Assembly (NCBI GenBank): GCA_026874595.1
Contig: CM049315.1
Span: 17,505,664-17,569,663, forward strand
Reading direction: 5' to 3'
Origin: Sipunculus nudus
Taxonomy: Eukaryota > Annelida > Sipuncula > Golfingiida > Sipunculidae
Length of the DNA: 64,000 bases
The notes under the pieces were generated by a model, which saw only the letters and a program-made list of their open reading frames with translations, ran no database searches and was not told the origin of the DNA. The position numbers and the translations under genes were made by a program. Below, one piece after another: positions 36,830-46,800 of the stretch; the stretch's first letter is position 1; each line of letters starts with the position of its first letter.

Positions 36830-39454
36830 ATGGACCTCTTGTGCAGAGAAACCATGTCGGATCGCGGTGACACGCCAATTAACCCTCATCGAAAAGTAGA
36901 GCTATTGAAACCTGAAGAACTAAAACGACGGGGCTTAGAGCGTATAGGCAGTGGTACATACGGGCACGTGTACTTACATACGGACACGGACCACGTGTTT
37001 AAAATATGCCAAACGAAACACGCAAAACACGAGTTAAACATTATGGAACATTTGAAGGCGAAAGGTGTCAATGAAGACCTCGTTTTGTTGCAAGAAAACG
37101 CGCGTAAACACAAACTGTTCGCGGACGTGGTGGAGGCTTTGACAGGGAAGGCCTATCGCATTGGATCAGAAGTGTCGCCGATAACCGAGCTGTTGGTGTC
37201 CCAACGCATGGATATGACGTTGCACACGTTCATGCATTCGTGCATGTACGACGACGACCTGGCTTGGACGGTCGCGTCTAAAGCGTCCGAAGGTGTTCTG
37301 CACCTGCACGATCTGGGGGTTTTCCATTTTGATCTGTCTGCCAAGAACGTTATGTTGAAAAAAAAATGGTGCATGCCACCCGATGTCAAAATTATCGATT
37401 TCGGTAACGCCGCATGTCCACAAGAGGACCTGATGCCCAACCACGTCTGCCCTTTCAGCAAACGTCTGTGGGACCCGACCATCTATTGGACATCCCGAGC
37501 TCCAGAGCTTTTTTCACGGCTGCGCCCCCACCTCACACCCGATGTGGGCAAGAATGCAGACCTGTGGGCCTTAGGTGTCATAATAGTGGGTTTGCTGCAC
37601 CATTCGTTAAACAACGAGACGGAACATGTGGGGTTTGCTGTCTACCGCCCTCGGGCGTGCTGGCTGTCAGTTTCAAGTTCCGAGGAAAGACATCGAAACG
37701 CCGATTACCTGTTTTGGCCGCAATGGCAGGACACAAGACGCGTCTACAGAACCGCAGCAACATGCCGTGAATTCTACCGGGTGAAGGCCACACAAGCTGA
37801 TGCCGCGCTCAGTGTGCAGCAGGCATCTGTCATTGTCAGCGGGTGTCTCCAGCCGTGCTCCAGGTGCCGCGTGGACAAGACGACCTACAGAGACATCCGT
37901 CGATGTATCGATGGCGGCAGTCCCAGTGATGCTCACGTCACAGCTCCGGGATGCAGGTGTCAAACACAGGATGTGTGGACAGAAAAGTGTCGGCACAGCG
38001 TGCGAGAACCATGCGACCCCCGGTTCCACTCAAATCCTCACGCTGAAGAATGGCGACGCCTCTGCAATACGCTCTCGATGGCTACCACCGCTGACCTCAA
38101 GCAGACGCTGTCCGCCACAGACGCTGCCACACTTGAGACAGATGTTCCCACAGAAGAAGCACAAGCTCTTTTGAAGGGCGCTCTGGGCAGCCTTGCCATG
38201 CTCACAACAGGCCAGACATCGAACTGGTACTGGTGGTACTGGAGGTTGGGGCGCGTCACAGCATCGCACATGCAAAGGTTCATATGTAAGTCACAATCTG
38301 TCATGCTCAATAGTTTTTACAAACTATGGAAAACACCCGAAAGCGTCTGTGAAGCTGCACGGTCCTCAGCCGCAGCAGCGACGAACCCTATGGCACACGG
38401 TTTGCTTTTCGAACCGATCGTGATCGACGTACTGCGTGACGTGATCGGCTTCGGGCAGCTTAAGAGCACGGGCCTGGTCTTGCACCCTGACCAGGAGAAG
38501 TACCCCATGCTCGGCGTTTCACCTGATGCTGTGTTTGAAGACATGACAGGGTTCATCGAGGTGAAGTGCCATTTCAGTGCAACAAAAGATTGGTCAAACA
38601 TGAGCGGTCTAACACACGTGAAGGGATACAACCTGAAGGCGTTTGACAAGTCCTTCAGCCACGTCGGTCTGGACCGGCTGCCGGCCTTTTCACGCTTGTG
38701 TAAAGAAGAACGAGGCCGTAAGAAACCGTTCGCCGAAAGGAACGTGTACGTTGAGATCGACGCAGACCTCTGCCGTGCGACGGACGAGTCGATAGATGGC
38801 TTGCAAGCGCTCATTAAGGAAACGCCGCAACTATCGGTACGCCAACACCCCTTTGCGTATCATTACTTGTTTTTGAACATACACAGAGGCTCAACGTCCA
38901 CGTACGTGTTAGACTACACGGTCGAAAACGTGGGGACGGACTGCGGGGACACAGAACGTCACCTGGTGTGCAGTCTTCATCACACGATCACAGCCCCGTC
39001 AGTGGAAGGGCCGTTCTTACTGCCGGACAAACGAAAGTCTCAAACAGAGGTTTCCCCCGTCACATCACTGAAGGACACGGAAGCATCACTCAAAGCGCCA
39101 AACGGCACTAGGAACAGGGTGATACTCAACCCGCTGCACCCATACGCAGCCCAAGTGATCGGAACATGCGGAGTGATCGCCGCATCAACGGGTAGGCACG
39201 TTATAGACACAGAATCAATCGTCTGCTCGGCTTTCAACGAAAATATCCCAGAAGACCTGCTTGATGACAACGACTGGCACAACATGTGGGTACTGGCAGA
39301 ACATACGCACAAAAAACTGTTCCCTCTGACTGGATTGAGATCACTGCCGAGGTTTCTTGTGTGTACAAACGTGATAGCTACAGACCGGATGGTAGAAAAA
39401 ATGTTTGATTGTATAAAAGAAAACTACGAGATATGCCACCGGTTAACCAGATGA
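36830..39454 (+). CDS. Protein kinase (UL13-like) fused to alkaline exonuclease (UL12-like)
   Basis: One uninterrupted 874-aa frame holds two enzymes. Residues about 35-270 are a Ser/Thr kinase: glycine loop GSGTYGHVY (40-48), candidate ATP lysine Lys58, catalytic loop HFDLSAKN (166-173, Asp168), DFG (190-192) and an APE-like APEL near 224. Residues about 460-720 are a PD-(D/E)XK nuclease of the herpesvirus alkaline-nuclease/YqaJ type: GLLFEP (Glu528), GVSPDA (Asp566) and IEVKC (Glu577, Lys579). A cysteine-rich linker (about 340-410) joins them. In mammalian herpesviruses UL13 and UL12 (or ORF36 and ORF37) are neighbours in this same order, so fusion by loss of the intergenic stop is plausible. 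The kinase would phosphorylate viral and host proteins; the nuclease processes replicating DNA. Both active sites look complete. Confidence 0.88.
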   Translation: MDLLCRETMSDRGDTPINPHRKVELLKPEELKRRGLERIGSGTYGHVYLHTDTDHVFKICQTKHAKHELNIMEHLKAKGVNEDLVLLQENARKHKLFADVVEALTGKAYRIGSEVSPITELLVSQRMDMTLHTFMHSCMYDDDLAWTVASKASEGVLHLHDLGVFHFDLSAKNVMLKKKWCMPPDVKIIDFGNAACPQEDLMPNHVCPFSKRLWDPTIYWTSRAPELFSRLRPHLTPDVGKNADLWALGVIIVGLLHHSLNNETEHVGFAVYRPRACWLSVSSSEERHRNADYLFWPQWQDTRRVYRTAATCREFYRVKATQADAALSVQQASVIVSGCLQPCSRCRVDKTTYRDIRRCIDGGSPSDAHVTAPGCRCQTQDVWTEKCRHSVREPCDPRFHSNPHAEEWRRLCNTLSMATTADLKQTLSATDAATLETDVPTEEAQALLKGALGSLAMLTTGQTSNWYWWYWRLGRVTASHMQRFICKSQSVMLNSFYKLWKTPESVCEAARSSAAAATNPMAHGLLFEPIVIDVLRDVIGFGQLKSTGLVLHPDQEKYPMLGVSPDAVFEDMTGFIEVKCHFSATKDWSNMSGLTHVKGYNLKAFDKSFSHVGLDRLPAFSRLCKEERGRKKPFAERNVYVEIDADLCRATDESIDGLQALIKETPQLSVRQHPFAYHYLFLNIHRGSTSTYVLDYTVENVGTDCGDTERHLVCSLHHTITAPSVEGPFLLPDKRKSQTEVSPVTSLKDTEASLKAPNGTRNRVILNPLHPYAAQVIGTCGVIAASTGRHVIDTESIVCSAFNENIPEDLLDDNDWHNMWVLAEHTHKKLFPLTGLRSLPRFLVCTNVIATDRMVEKMFDCIKENYEICHRLTR

Positions 39455-39804
39455 CATTCGCGCGGTCCGCCGTTACACTGCAACCCCCCCCCCCATCCCT
39501 CCCCAATTTCACATATATGTTTATGTAAAGTGTTATCACAGAAATAAAGACGGTTTTCATATCGTTGCGTTTGTGTCTTTAGTCTATTATTATGTTGTGG
39601 TATACACGCACACGCTTTATCTTTTACACATTTAAAGTACATACTGAATCACAGAGGAACATAAATCTTTAATATGAAAACACTATACAATACAGAGCTG
39701 TGACGGAGCAAAAAAACAGCATATATGGTACACATTTCGGCGCAGATGATATATAAGTCTGATATATCACACGTGCCAACATTGCAGTTAATCATTATAC
39801 TGTA
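39455..39804. other. Convergent spacer with a poly(C) run
   Basis: Contains a run of thirteen or so C near 39483-39495 and AATAAA at 39543-39548 for the kinase-nuclease gene. No gene is seen. No clear AATAAA was found for the leftward 281-aa gene. Confidence 0.55.
39543..39548 (+). terminator. Polyadenylation signal of the kinase-nuclease gene
   Basis: AATAAA about 90 bp after the stop codon, followed by GT-rich sequence. Confidence 0.65.
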
Positions 39805-40650
39805 TCATATGGGCGGCGGTTCCGTCCGATCTTCGCACATGGTCCTGTCGCAAGGATCGTCTGTAATCGGTTCGGGCATATTACGCGCAAGGTACAGTTC
39901 CTCAATTTCTTCATCCAGTTTCATATTTTCACCTTGTCCTCTTCCCTCGCCGTCCTCACCGTCGTCCGATTCTGAATCGCTGGACCACATATCTGCGCAT
40001 GCATCTTTCACGTCGTTCAGCCGCTGTAACCACATCTGCTTTTTTCTCTCCTTTAAGGCACGCCTTTTCTCCTTGTGAACCGTGTTCGTCAATCCGCGTT
40101 CCATCCGGGTGTTAAAAATACGCCTTTTCACAGGGTCAATAACGTTGCGCCGAACGGCACCGTACAATGCATTTTTCGTCGATCCCGAGTGATATACCTC
40201 ACGCAAGGCTTTTTCTCTAGCAACCTGTTTGTCTGTATGTTCGGTCTGACGGACTTGAGCGGCCGCTCGTGTTGCCATTTCACGTGCACGCTGCAACTCG
40301 TCTTTGTGCATACGGTACCATTCGAGTGTCAGGGCTCTTCCCGTAATCCCGTATTTTCTTTCACTCGCCAGGGCCTTGTGTTCCAATACGTCCGCTAGGC
40401 GTGTGCAAGCGGTCATGCGACAAGCCAAGCGAAATCGGTCATTCAGATCTGCTACCTCTCTGTTGTGACTGACCTCACTGGTCGAGGGTCCCGGCGACAC
40501 GGGTTCGCGCACCGTACCTGTGCGTCCACTCCGGATATCGAAAGACATAGTTCTTCTGTACTTGTCACCTTTCTGCGACGGATCGACAACACCTGACATG
40601 TCCTGATCAGTATCAGTCTTTGCATGCCTCGCGAGAACGTCCGTCGTCAT
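39805..40650 (-). CDS. Charged 281-aa protein, function unknown
   Basis: ATG at 40650. The N-terminal 65 residues are disordered. The middle (about 95-205) is a basic, alanine- and arginine-rich helix with KEKRRALKERKKQ, a probable nuclear localisation or nucleic-acid binding stretch. It is followed by an acidic patch (SSDSESDDGEDGEG, about 223-236) typical of casein kinase 2 sites. No membrane segment. The stop of the neighbouring membrane-protein gene lies 25 bp upstream of this start. A nuclear tegument or regulatory protein would fit, but this is inference. Confidence 0.65.
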   Translation of the reverse strand: MTTDVLARHAKTDTDQDMSGVVDPSQKGDKYRRTMSFDIRSGRTGTVREPVSPGPSTSEVSHNREVADLNDRFRLACRMTACTRLADVLEHKALASERKYGITGRALTLEWYRMHKDELQRAREMATRAAAQVRQTEHTDKQVAREKALREVYHSGSTKNALYGAVRRNVIDPVKRRIFNTRMERGLTNTVHKEKRRALKERKKQMWLQRLNDVKDACADMWSSDSESDDGEDGEGRGQGENMKLDEEIEELYLARNMPEPITDDPCDRTMCEDRTEPPPI

Positions 40651-40675
40651 GGTTCATAGCGGTACGTGTATATCA

Positions 40676-41866
40676 TCATGCTACCCTTGGCTTTATCACG
40701 TACGTGTATAACACGTACCCCAAACCTGCTAGCACAGAAAGCGTCAGGATCGTGCAAATAATCTTGCTGATTATACGTGAGCAACACGATTCGCACACGT
40801 AACAGTCACCGTCAGAGTGTTTCCCACTGCGCCGACAAATGCCACAGCGCTCCACCAAAAGTGACACGTAATACAACATCACCCAACACCCCGCGCTTAA
40901 GACGCCTGCGTGCCAGTACGCAAACTGGGGGACGAACGCGTCACAGGAACGTAGGCGATGGGATGAATACGTCCCCATCAAACAGGCCACAGTGAGAAAT
41001 ATAACCATGGCATGCAAAGCTCCGCACGCGCCGGAACAGACCAACTTGTTGTGTCTGTGTCGTGTGGACACGCTCTTTCGGTCATTTTTCCCGATCGGCC
41101 AGTGGAACCCGGTGAATTCAAACTGGGAATACGGCGGAGGAGGTTCATCGGTGCCCGTGGTCAAGTACCGGTCGGCTTCCTCGGACACAACGGCTTCCAT
41201 TGAGTCCACTCCGTCGAGAATGGCAGGTTTCTCATCGGGTTTTTCGCCCTGTGTCGGCGGCACTACGAGATTCGGTTCCGCATACGTGAAGCGCGGACGC
41301 GATACATCGGATTTTGGGTTGTGGCCTCCGGGGACGGCTGGGTTGTCGTTACAAGCTGTTGTTTTGTCTGCAAGTTTCTGTTGTGCTTTTTCACGAAGAC
41401 CATCCATGATACGGATGTGAGCTACATGCAGTTTATGCGCAGCGTTGCGCAAGTGCATGCTAAAAACAACGAACAAACATAGACCCACAAGTGGGAAGCA
41501 CACAGCGTCAAACAACATCTCCTGCAGCAGCTCGTCATAGGCCGCAACAAGGCGTTCCGGGGGTCGACCTGACGAATCAGTGGTAGGAACAGGTGACGCG
41601 TCCTCATTGCAAAGTAATATGCCGACAGTACACCTGAGTCTACGTGGGCGTCTCAACCAGCAGGCGCTTGTCGGGTATGCGGTTTGTGGCAAAAAGTAAG
41701 GTTCCATAGAGGCGTTGCGTCCAGAGCGTAAATAAATGCAACCGCAGTGGTCGTCCTCCGGCCACCACCCAGGGTGCCACAAGTGTAGAGCGCTGATGAT
41801 CCCCGCAGCCATGCAGGCGATCGACGCAGCTAGGCCAGTTGCTACCTGAAATGTCGTGTGTCCCAT
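40676..41866 (-). CDS. Multi-pass membrane protein with a PPxY motif
   Basis: First ATG at 41866 gives 396 aa; a GTG seven codons earlier was ignored. About five hydrophobic segments are seen (approx. 6-29, 118-137, 284-300, 320-338, 366-390). A possible N-glycosylation site (Asn51 in NAS) and several cysteines fall between the first two. The long loop between segments 2 and 3 holds PPPPY (242-246), a PPxY motif known to recruit NEDD4-type ubiquitin ligases, and topology would place it in the cytosol. A cysteine cluster (about 341-362, including CYVCESCC) sits before the last segment. A virion envelope protein is likely. No likeness to a named glycoprotein was recognised. Confidence 0.7.
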   Translation of the reverse strand: MGHTTFQVATGLAASIACMAAGIISALHLWHPGWWPEDDHCGCIYLRSGRNASMEPYFLPQTAYPTSACWLRRPRRLRCTVGILLCNEDASPVPTTDSSGRPPERLVAAYDELLQEMLFDAVCFPLVGLCLFVVFSMHLRNAAHKLHVAHIRIMDGLREKAQQKLADKTTACNDNPAVPGGHNPKSDVSRPRFTYAEPNLVVPPTQGEKPDEKPAILDGVDSMEAVVSEEADRYLTTGTDEPPPPYSQFEFTGFHWPIGKNDRKSVSTRHRHNKLVCSGACGALHAMVIFLTVACLMGTYSSHRLRSCDAFVPQFAYWHAGVLSAGCWVMLYYVSLLVERCGICRRSGKHSDGDCYVCESCCSRIISKIICTILTLSVLAGLGYVLYTYVIKPRVA

Positions 41867-41975
41867 ATTTAATGCCGCACACAGCACGATAATGATCCCG
41901 CATTGATCGGTGAGGCAGCTGTCATTGTGACATCAGACAGATACACATCCCCCACTGCACAAATACAAGTCTATG

Positions 41976-42515
41976 TTATGCAGCGATGGCTTTCGCGATC
42001 TGACAGAAAAAAGAAACCCAACCTGGCACCCCATGTGGCATCCATCCTGTGAAAAGCCCAGGAGAAGCATGGTTCTTGTGAATTGACGGGTTAACCACGT
42101 ACAAATAAGCCCACCTGACGAAAACAGAGGACACACATTTAATGGTTTCCAGCGGGACGCCATTGCGTTCCAGCTGACGACGAACAGACAAAGCGAATGC
42201 GAAAAAAACCAAAGCGTGTCCATAATAGCAGAAACCGTTCGCCACGCGGCCTAGTATGATATTCAGACTCTTTTCAATGTCATGTTGCCCGTTCAGACAT
42301 GACCACCACCTCTCTCCCGCAACTCTGATGTCCTTCATGTTTTCCAATTGCTTTATGCACCCTCCCAGTGCAATTTCCACGTGCGCGTACGGTATAAAAC
42401 AATCAGAACAGACTGAGCGGTTATCGTGGCGTTCAGGGAATTGACAGACGAAAAGATGATTCACGATTCGCCTGGCTGTAGAATGGGGCATAACAAGCGG
42501 ATATCTTCTACGCAT
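41976..42515 (-). CDS. Small 179-aa membrane-associated protein
   Basis: The open frame starts at a TTG; the first ATG is at 42515. Cysteines near 34-39 (SVCSDC) and one fair hydrophobic segment (about 95-112) are present, with a second weaker aromatic segment near 130-142. It lies in a leftward block between two clear membrane proteins. The 450 bp upstream have no gene, so an unseen upstream exon is possible. Function unknown. Confidence 0.5.
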   Translation of the reverse strand: MRRRYPLVMPHSTARRIVNHLFVCQFPERHDNRSVCSDCFIPYAHVEIALGGCIKQLENMKDIRVAGERWWSCLNGQHDIEKSLNIILGRVANGFCYYGHALVFFAFALSVRRQLERNGVPLETIKCVSSVFVRWAYLYVVNPSIHKNHASPGLFTGWMPHGVPGWVSFFCQIAKAIAA

Positions 42516-42966
42516 ACCGTTATTCGAGCGTATCAGCAAACTTGTCTAATGTGGCGTGAACGACTTTGCGTGCGGCGGTAGTGCAATGCCTGGTATCCTG
42601 TCCTTAATTTGCGAAACCACTCACGCCCGAAAACGGTGTTACTGCAAATTGCTACACACGTCACGCGCACGACTTTCGCACTCATGTGGGAACGTCCACA
42701 GATATTCTGGTAGCAAGTCGTCGGAGAAGTTGAGTGTCATTTCTGCGGCCAAATGTCGACATCCGGGTTAACGTCTGGGACACATGTCCGGCTAGTCGAG
42801 CCGTTTATCACGGATAACAGTACACTTAGGGGGACGCCGGTTTGTAACTGCACGATCAGGCAATTATTCGAGAGACGAAGTGTCACACATTTTTCATTAT
42901 TGTGTCGTTTCAACGTTCCTGTGCCTGAGCATCCAACGCCTGTTCACCAGCAAATGCAAATAGCGT
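42516..42966. other. Spacer without a convincing gene
   Basis: Rightward open frames of 71 and 90 codons occur here, but they lack recognisable features and run against the surrounding leftward block. No leftward frame above 60 codons is present. It may hold promoter sequence for the 179-aa gene or a remnant of a lost gene. Confidence 0.4.
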
Positions 42967-43626
42967 TCACGATCTGTCCCAAAGGGCGTGCTGAGTGGTT
43001 TCAAGGACGAGGGCGGTTGCAGTGAATAACAGGTACATGGCAGAGAGTACGTAGAACGTGATGCACGGGGGCTGAACTATTCCTGTTTTCGCCACGCGCA
43101 CCATCTGCACCAAGAAACTTATGAACCAAGGGATGATCATGATCACATGCAAACCAGACACGATTGCGGATTTGGAAGAGGCTGATACCATCCCCGTGAG
43201 ACTGTAAAAAGCACGTGGATCACCCTTCGTGCCACGCACGTTCTCTTTGTCATGCACCAGTAACCTTTCGCCTTCATGGTTTTCCTCACACGTGTCACCT
43301 CCATTGTCATCTTTTTCGTCTCTGAATATGTAAGTGTTTTTTCGAGGTCCTCGTCTACTCCCAAACGTATGTTTATTACGTCCCTCATGAGCGGACATCT
43401 TCGTCTCCCTTGGGTTGTTCCTTCCGGAAATACGGTACGCGAACACAGTCAAGCAGATCATGCTGGATCCATATTGTATCATACATATAGGAAGAAAAGA
43501 ACTGTCGTCACATAAAGATATATGTGCCGCGCCTGTTGTGATGATAATGCCGTATGCAGACACAAGAACAAAGGCGAACATGATACGAAGACGGCGACCT
43601 CTGACGAATGACGCCTTGTCGTTCAT
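42967..43626 (-). CDS. Four-span membrane protein
   Basis: ATG at 43626, 219 aa. Hydrophobic segments at about 14-34, 44-64, 153-174 and 187-207 give two hairpins separated by a long charged loop (65-150, rich in Arg, Lys, Asp and Glu). Both ends and the loop would then be on the same side of the membrane, probably the cytosol. Layout recalls tetraspan envelope proteins, but no family was recognised. Third membrane protein of this block. Confidence 0.65.
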   Translation of the reverse strand: MNDKASFVRGRRLRIMFAFVLVSAYGIIITTGAAHISLCDDSSFLPICMIQYGSSMICLTVFAYRISGRNNPRETKMSAHEGRNKHTFGSRRGPRKNTYIFRDEKDDNGGDTCEENHEGERLLVHDKENVRGTKGDPRAFYSLTGMVSASSKSAIVSGLHVIMIIPWFISFLVQMVRVAKTGIVQPPCITFYVLSAMYLLFTATALVLETTQHALWDRS

Positions 43627-43897
43627 CGTTGTCTATGCTTTCGTTATTAGGGCAATCATATACAACAACCTGAACAGAAGAACAGTAGGAACACCCCCAA
43701 TCCAATAACCAACAGAACCACACAGCCGCTACTGACACAGACCTGTATTTGGAAAGGGGCCATTGACCTCGTTCTCTCTTTACATCAACGTTCATGTCAA
43801 TTCGTTATCGAGCCGTTACGGGAATTGAGAACAGTGACAACCAAAGGTATAACGGAAAACACGTTTTTGTTTTTGTTTACCCTCGAGGATCCGCAAC

Positions 43898-46800
43898 ATG
43901 GCCGCTATACCACCGCCACACCCACAACTGGGGCCTTGGGCCTTTGCATTTGACAACCATCACCTGGCCCCTTACCTCAACACGGGCGTACAGGAACTGT
44001 ACACACTAGCGAAGAGTTACGCCACGGGAGGACTGCTGGAAAACGACCCTATGGATGCACGGTTGCTGGAATCCAAATTTATCAGATATTATAAATGCTA
44101 TGTGGCGGGTGCGTCAGTGCGAGGCGTTCAAAACACACCCCTGGGCGTTTGCTTGGTGCAAAGTTTCGATCCGCACATGATGGACTGCAGGTACGAAGAT
44201 GTCGAATACGTCAGTAAAGACGCTGTGATGTCGGAACCGCCACAGTCAGACAAGGCGCCCCCGAGGACAGTTCAGAGGCGGAAAAAGAAATTCACCTTCG
44301 CCTTGTCACATTCAGCCTACCTGGATGTGCCCTTTGACGTGCTGAACGTATTACGCACAAAGTTGGCCAGTGAAACAAACGATGCTCACACCACAGAACC
44401 TATCGTCCGGTTCGGGTATATGATGCAAGACGGCATGAGGGACCTCATAACGAGTCTGCGCGCCGGAAACATGGCCCACATGGGCGAGTTCCTGAGGGAC
44501 ATATCGCCGGACGCAGCCATTATGCGGGCACTGTACGCTACCAGGTTGCAGCTGCAACGTGCCCCTGACCCCAACCGCATAGCTCTTATGAAATGTCAGG
44601 CACTGAATGAGGCGGCGAGGATGTTTATGGCGAACCTGTTTTCAGTCCGGCTGGACGCATACGGCGCTGTCCGCCGCCTGGCGAACCAGTGCAGCCAGCA
44701 GTGTGACCGGATTCCTTTCATCCGCGAGAGGTCGCAAAGAGACGAAGGGGCGCCTTGGTCTGGAGCAAAGGCAAAATTGAAAGTCGCCGTGGAGGAAGCT
44801 GAGGCCCAGCTCAGCAGACCGGGAGCCGACCCGCCCAGCATCACTCAGAAGCTTCACCTGCAACGGATGAAAGATCTTTTGTCCTCGGAAAGTGAACTGT
44901 TCGATGCCTCGGATGTTCTGTGTGTGGTGCTGATGGGACCCGAGACTTACCAGCAGATGGCTCAAGGTATGTCAATGTACCGCGTGCTGATAGACTTGCG
45001 CCGTGGTGTGCTCCGCATAAACAAAACGGAGGAACAGATGATCGCACATACGGGTATCATGGTCCTTAACATACACAGCAACAAAGAGACCGTGAAAGAC
45101 AGAGAACCGACAGCCGAAGAATACGTCTCGATCATGCGGGGCCCTGTCGACAGCAACGGGGAACCTACGGAGACTCTTTTCGCTGGAGTGGAAAAGGGTT
45201 ACGTGGTACAGACATTCCCGGGGTTGACCCACAGAGACGGTCTGGTCTTGTTTTCGAAAGACGTCAGCGATGTGACAGACGTGACACGCCGCGTGGACCG
45301 TGATGTGACACGGGACATACTGCACGTGACGCAGATCACACCGATAGCGCTGTGCAGTCAACTAGACTACGTGCTGGACCGCTTGCAGAACCCGTCTTGT
45401 ACTACAGGAAACCTAGGTGACCCACACCCAGTCAGGAACCCAAGCGCAAAACAACGCCTGCAAGTGCCCGTGAGCATGACGTGGAAAACCTACGGGGGCC
45501 GCGACGAAACCGTTACGGCTCTCCAGGCACTGATCGACGTCCTTTTCAACCCGGACCTGTACAATTTCGTGAGTACAACTAAAAGGTACAACACGCCTTC
45601 CAAACTGCATGCTGCAGGGACATCCGGACCTTCCGGGAGAAATGACGAAAGTACACACACTGCAGGAGTATGGGACGTCTTTCCTCCAAAAACCCGAGCG
45701 TCCCTGTGTGATGTTGTTGCACACCATGACGTATCGACCACAGCTTTGAGGTTGCATGAAACTGAAGGGCCTATGGCGAGATCGTACGGATGGACCTGTG
45801 AGAACACACTGCTATTGCCTCTGCAGCGCAGCCTGAGTAATGTGGACCACATGAACTATCACCAAGCGGGATCTGTGCGTCTGCTCCATGACCAACCTAA
45901 CCCCTTCCAGACGCTACACTTCATCCCAAAGAATCTTGACAAAACATCTTTTTCAAAATTGTGTGAAATAACAGGTGGTACAATACCAGACGGGTTCAAG
46001 GAAGGAACATCCGCGCTGTTCGTACCGAGATTTCATCTTGAAAATATACCGCTCTGTCTCCGACCCCTGTCCAGCGTTCAGGACGCGGGTGAGAGCATAG
46101 CGAGGACGCATTACCCTTACCTGTTGGACCCCACTGATCCGCGCTCAGAGGCAGCCAGGGTCTGGAGTACGTCGTTGAACCACTCTTGTCAAGACCTGCT
46201 CTGCAAACGCTGGGAAGCGATGCTGATCGCCAAGTACCCCACGGACATGTTGTTCGTCGAAAAATTTCACACACACGTTTGTGAAAATGGAGAAAGCATT
46301 GAATTCCAGTACCTGCTACGGTCAGCTTACATATTTTCCGCTTTCGGAGGGGTGCTGACATGCGACTCAAACCTGACGCTGATGAAGGCGATCGCAACAG
46401 TGCCACTCCCCCCTGTATTGAGGCAGTTCCCGCCTTTACAAAAACTACAACAAGCATGCCGTGGCATAGTGAAGTTAACTGAAGATGTCGCAGGGTGTTT
46501 GATGAAACGGTTAGCTGCCGATCTGCAGGTTTTGGGTCACGGGCAGATAGCAGCAAAACTCGTGTCATCCGAGGCAGTGACGTTCACAAAAAAAGAATCT
46601 GCAATATTACTACGGCGTAGTCAAGAAATCAGCAGTTGTACAGACCTTGCTTTACCCACACCGCTACCAATGGGCGTGACGGCGTCTAACATGTGGCAGC
46701 ATGTCGACATGAAAGACTCAACGGACGTGACGTGTTTCGCATGGATGCGGCAGCAGCAGAATGAGTTTGCTACTCACCCAACTAAGTACGATGTGACTGA

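Noticed and set aside
42556-43025. Two short rightward frames of 71 and 90 codons in the membrane-protein block
   Set aside because: No motif or signal; orientation opposed to the block; cannot be told from chance.
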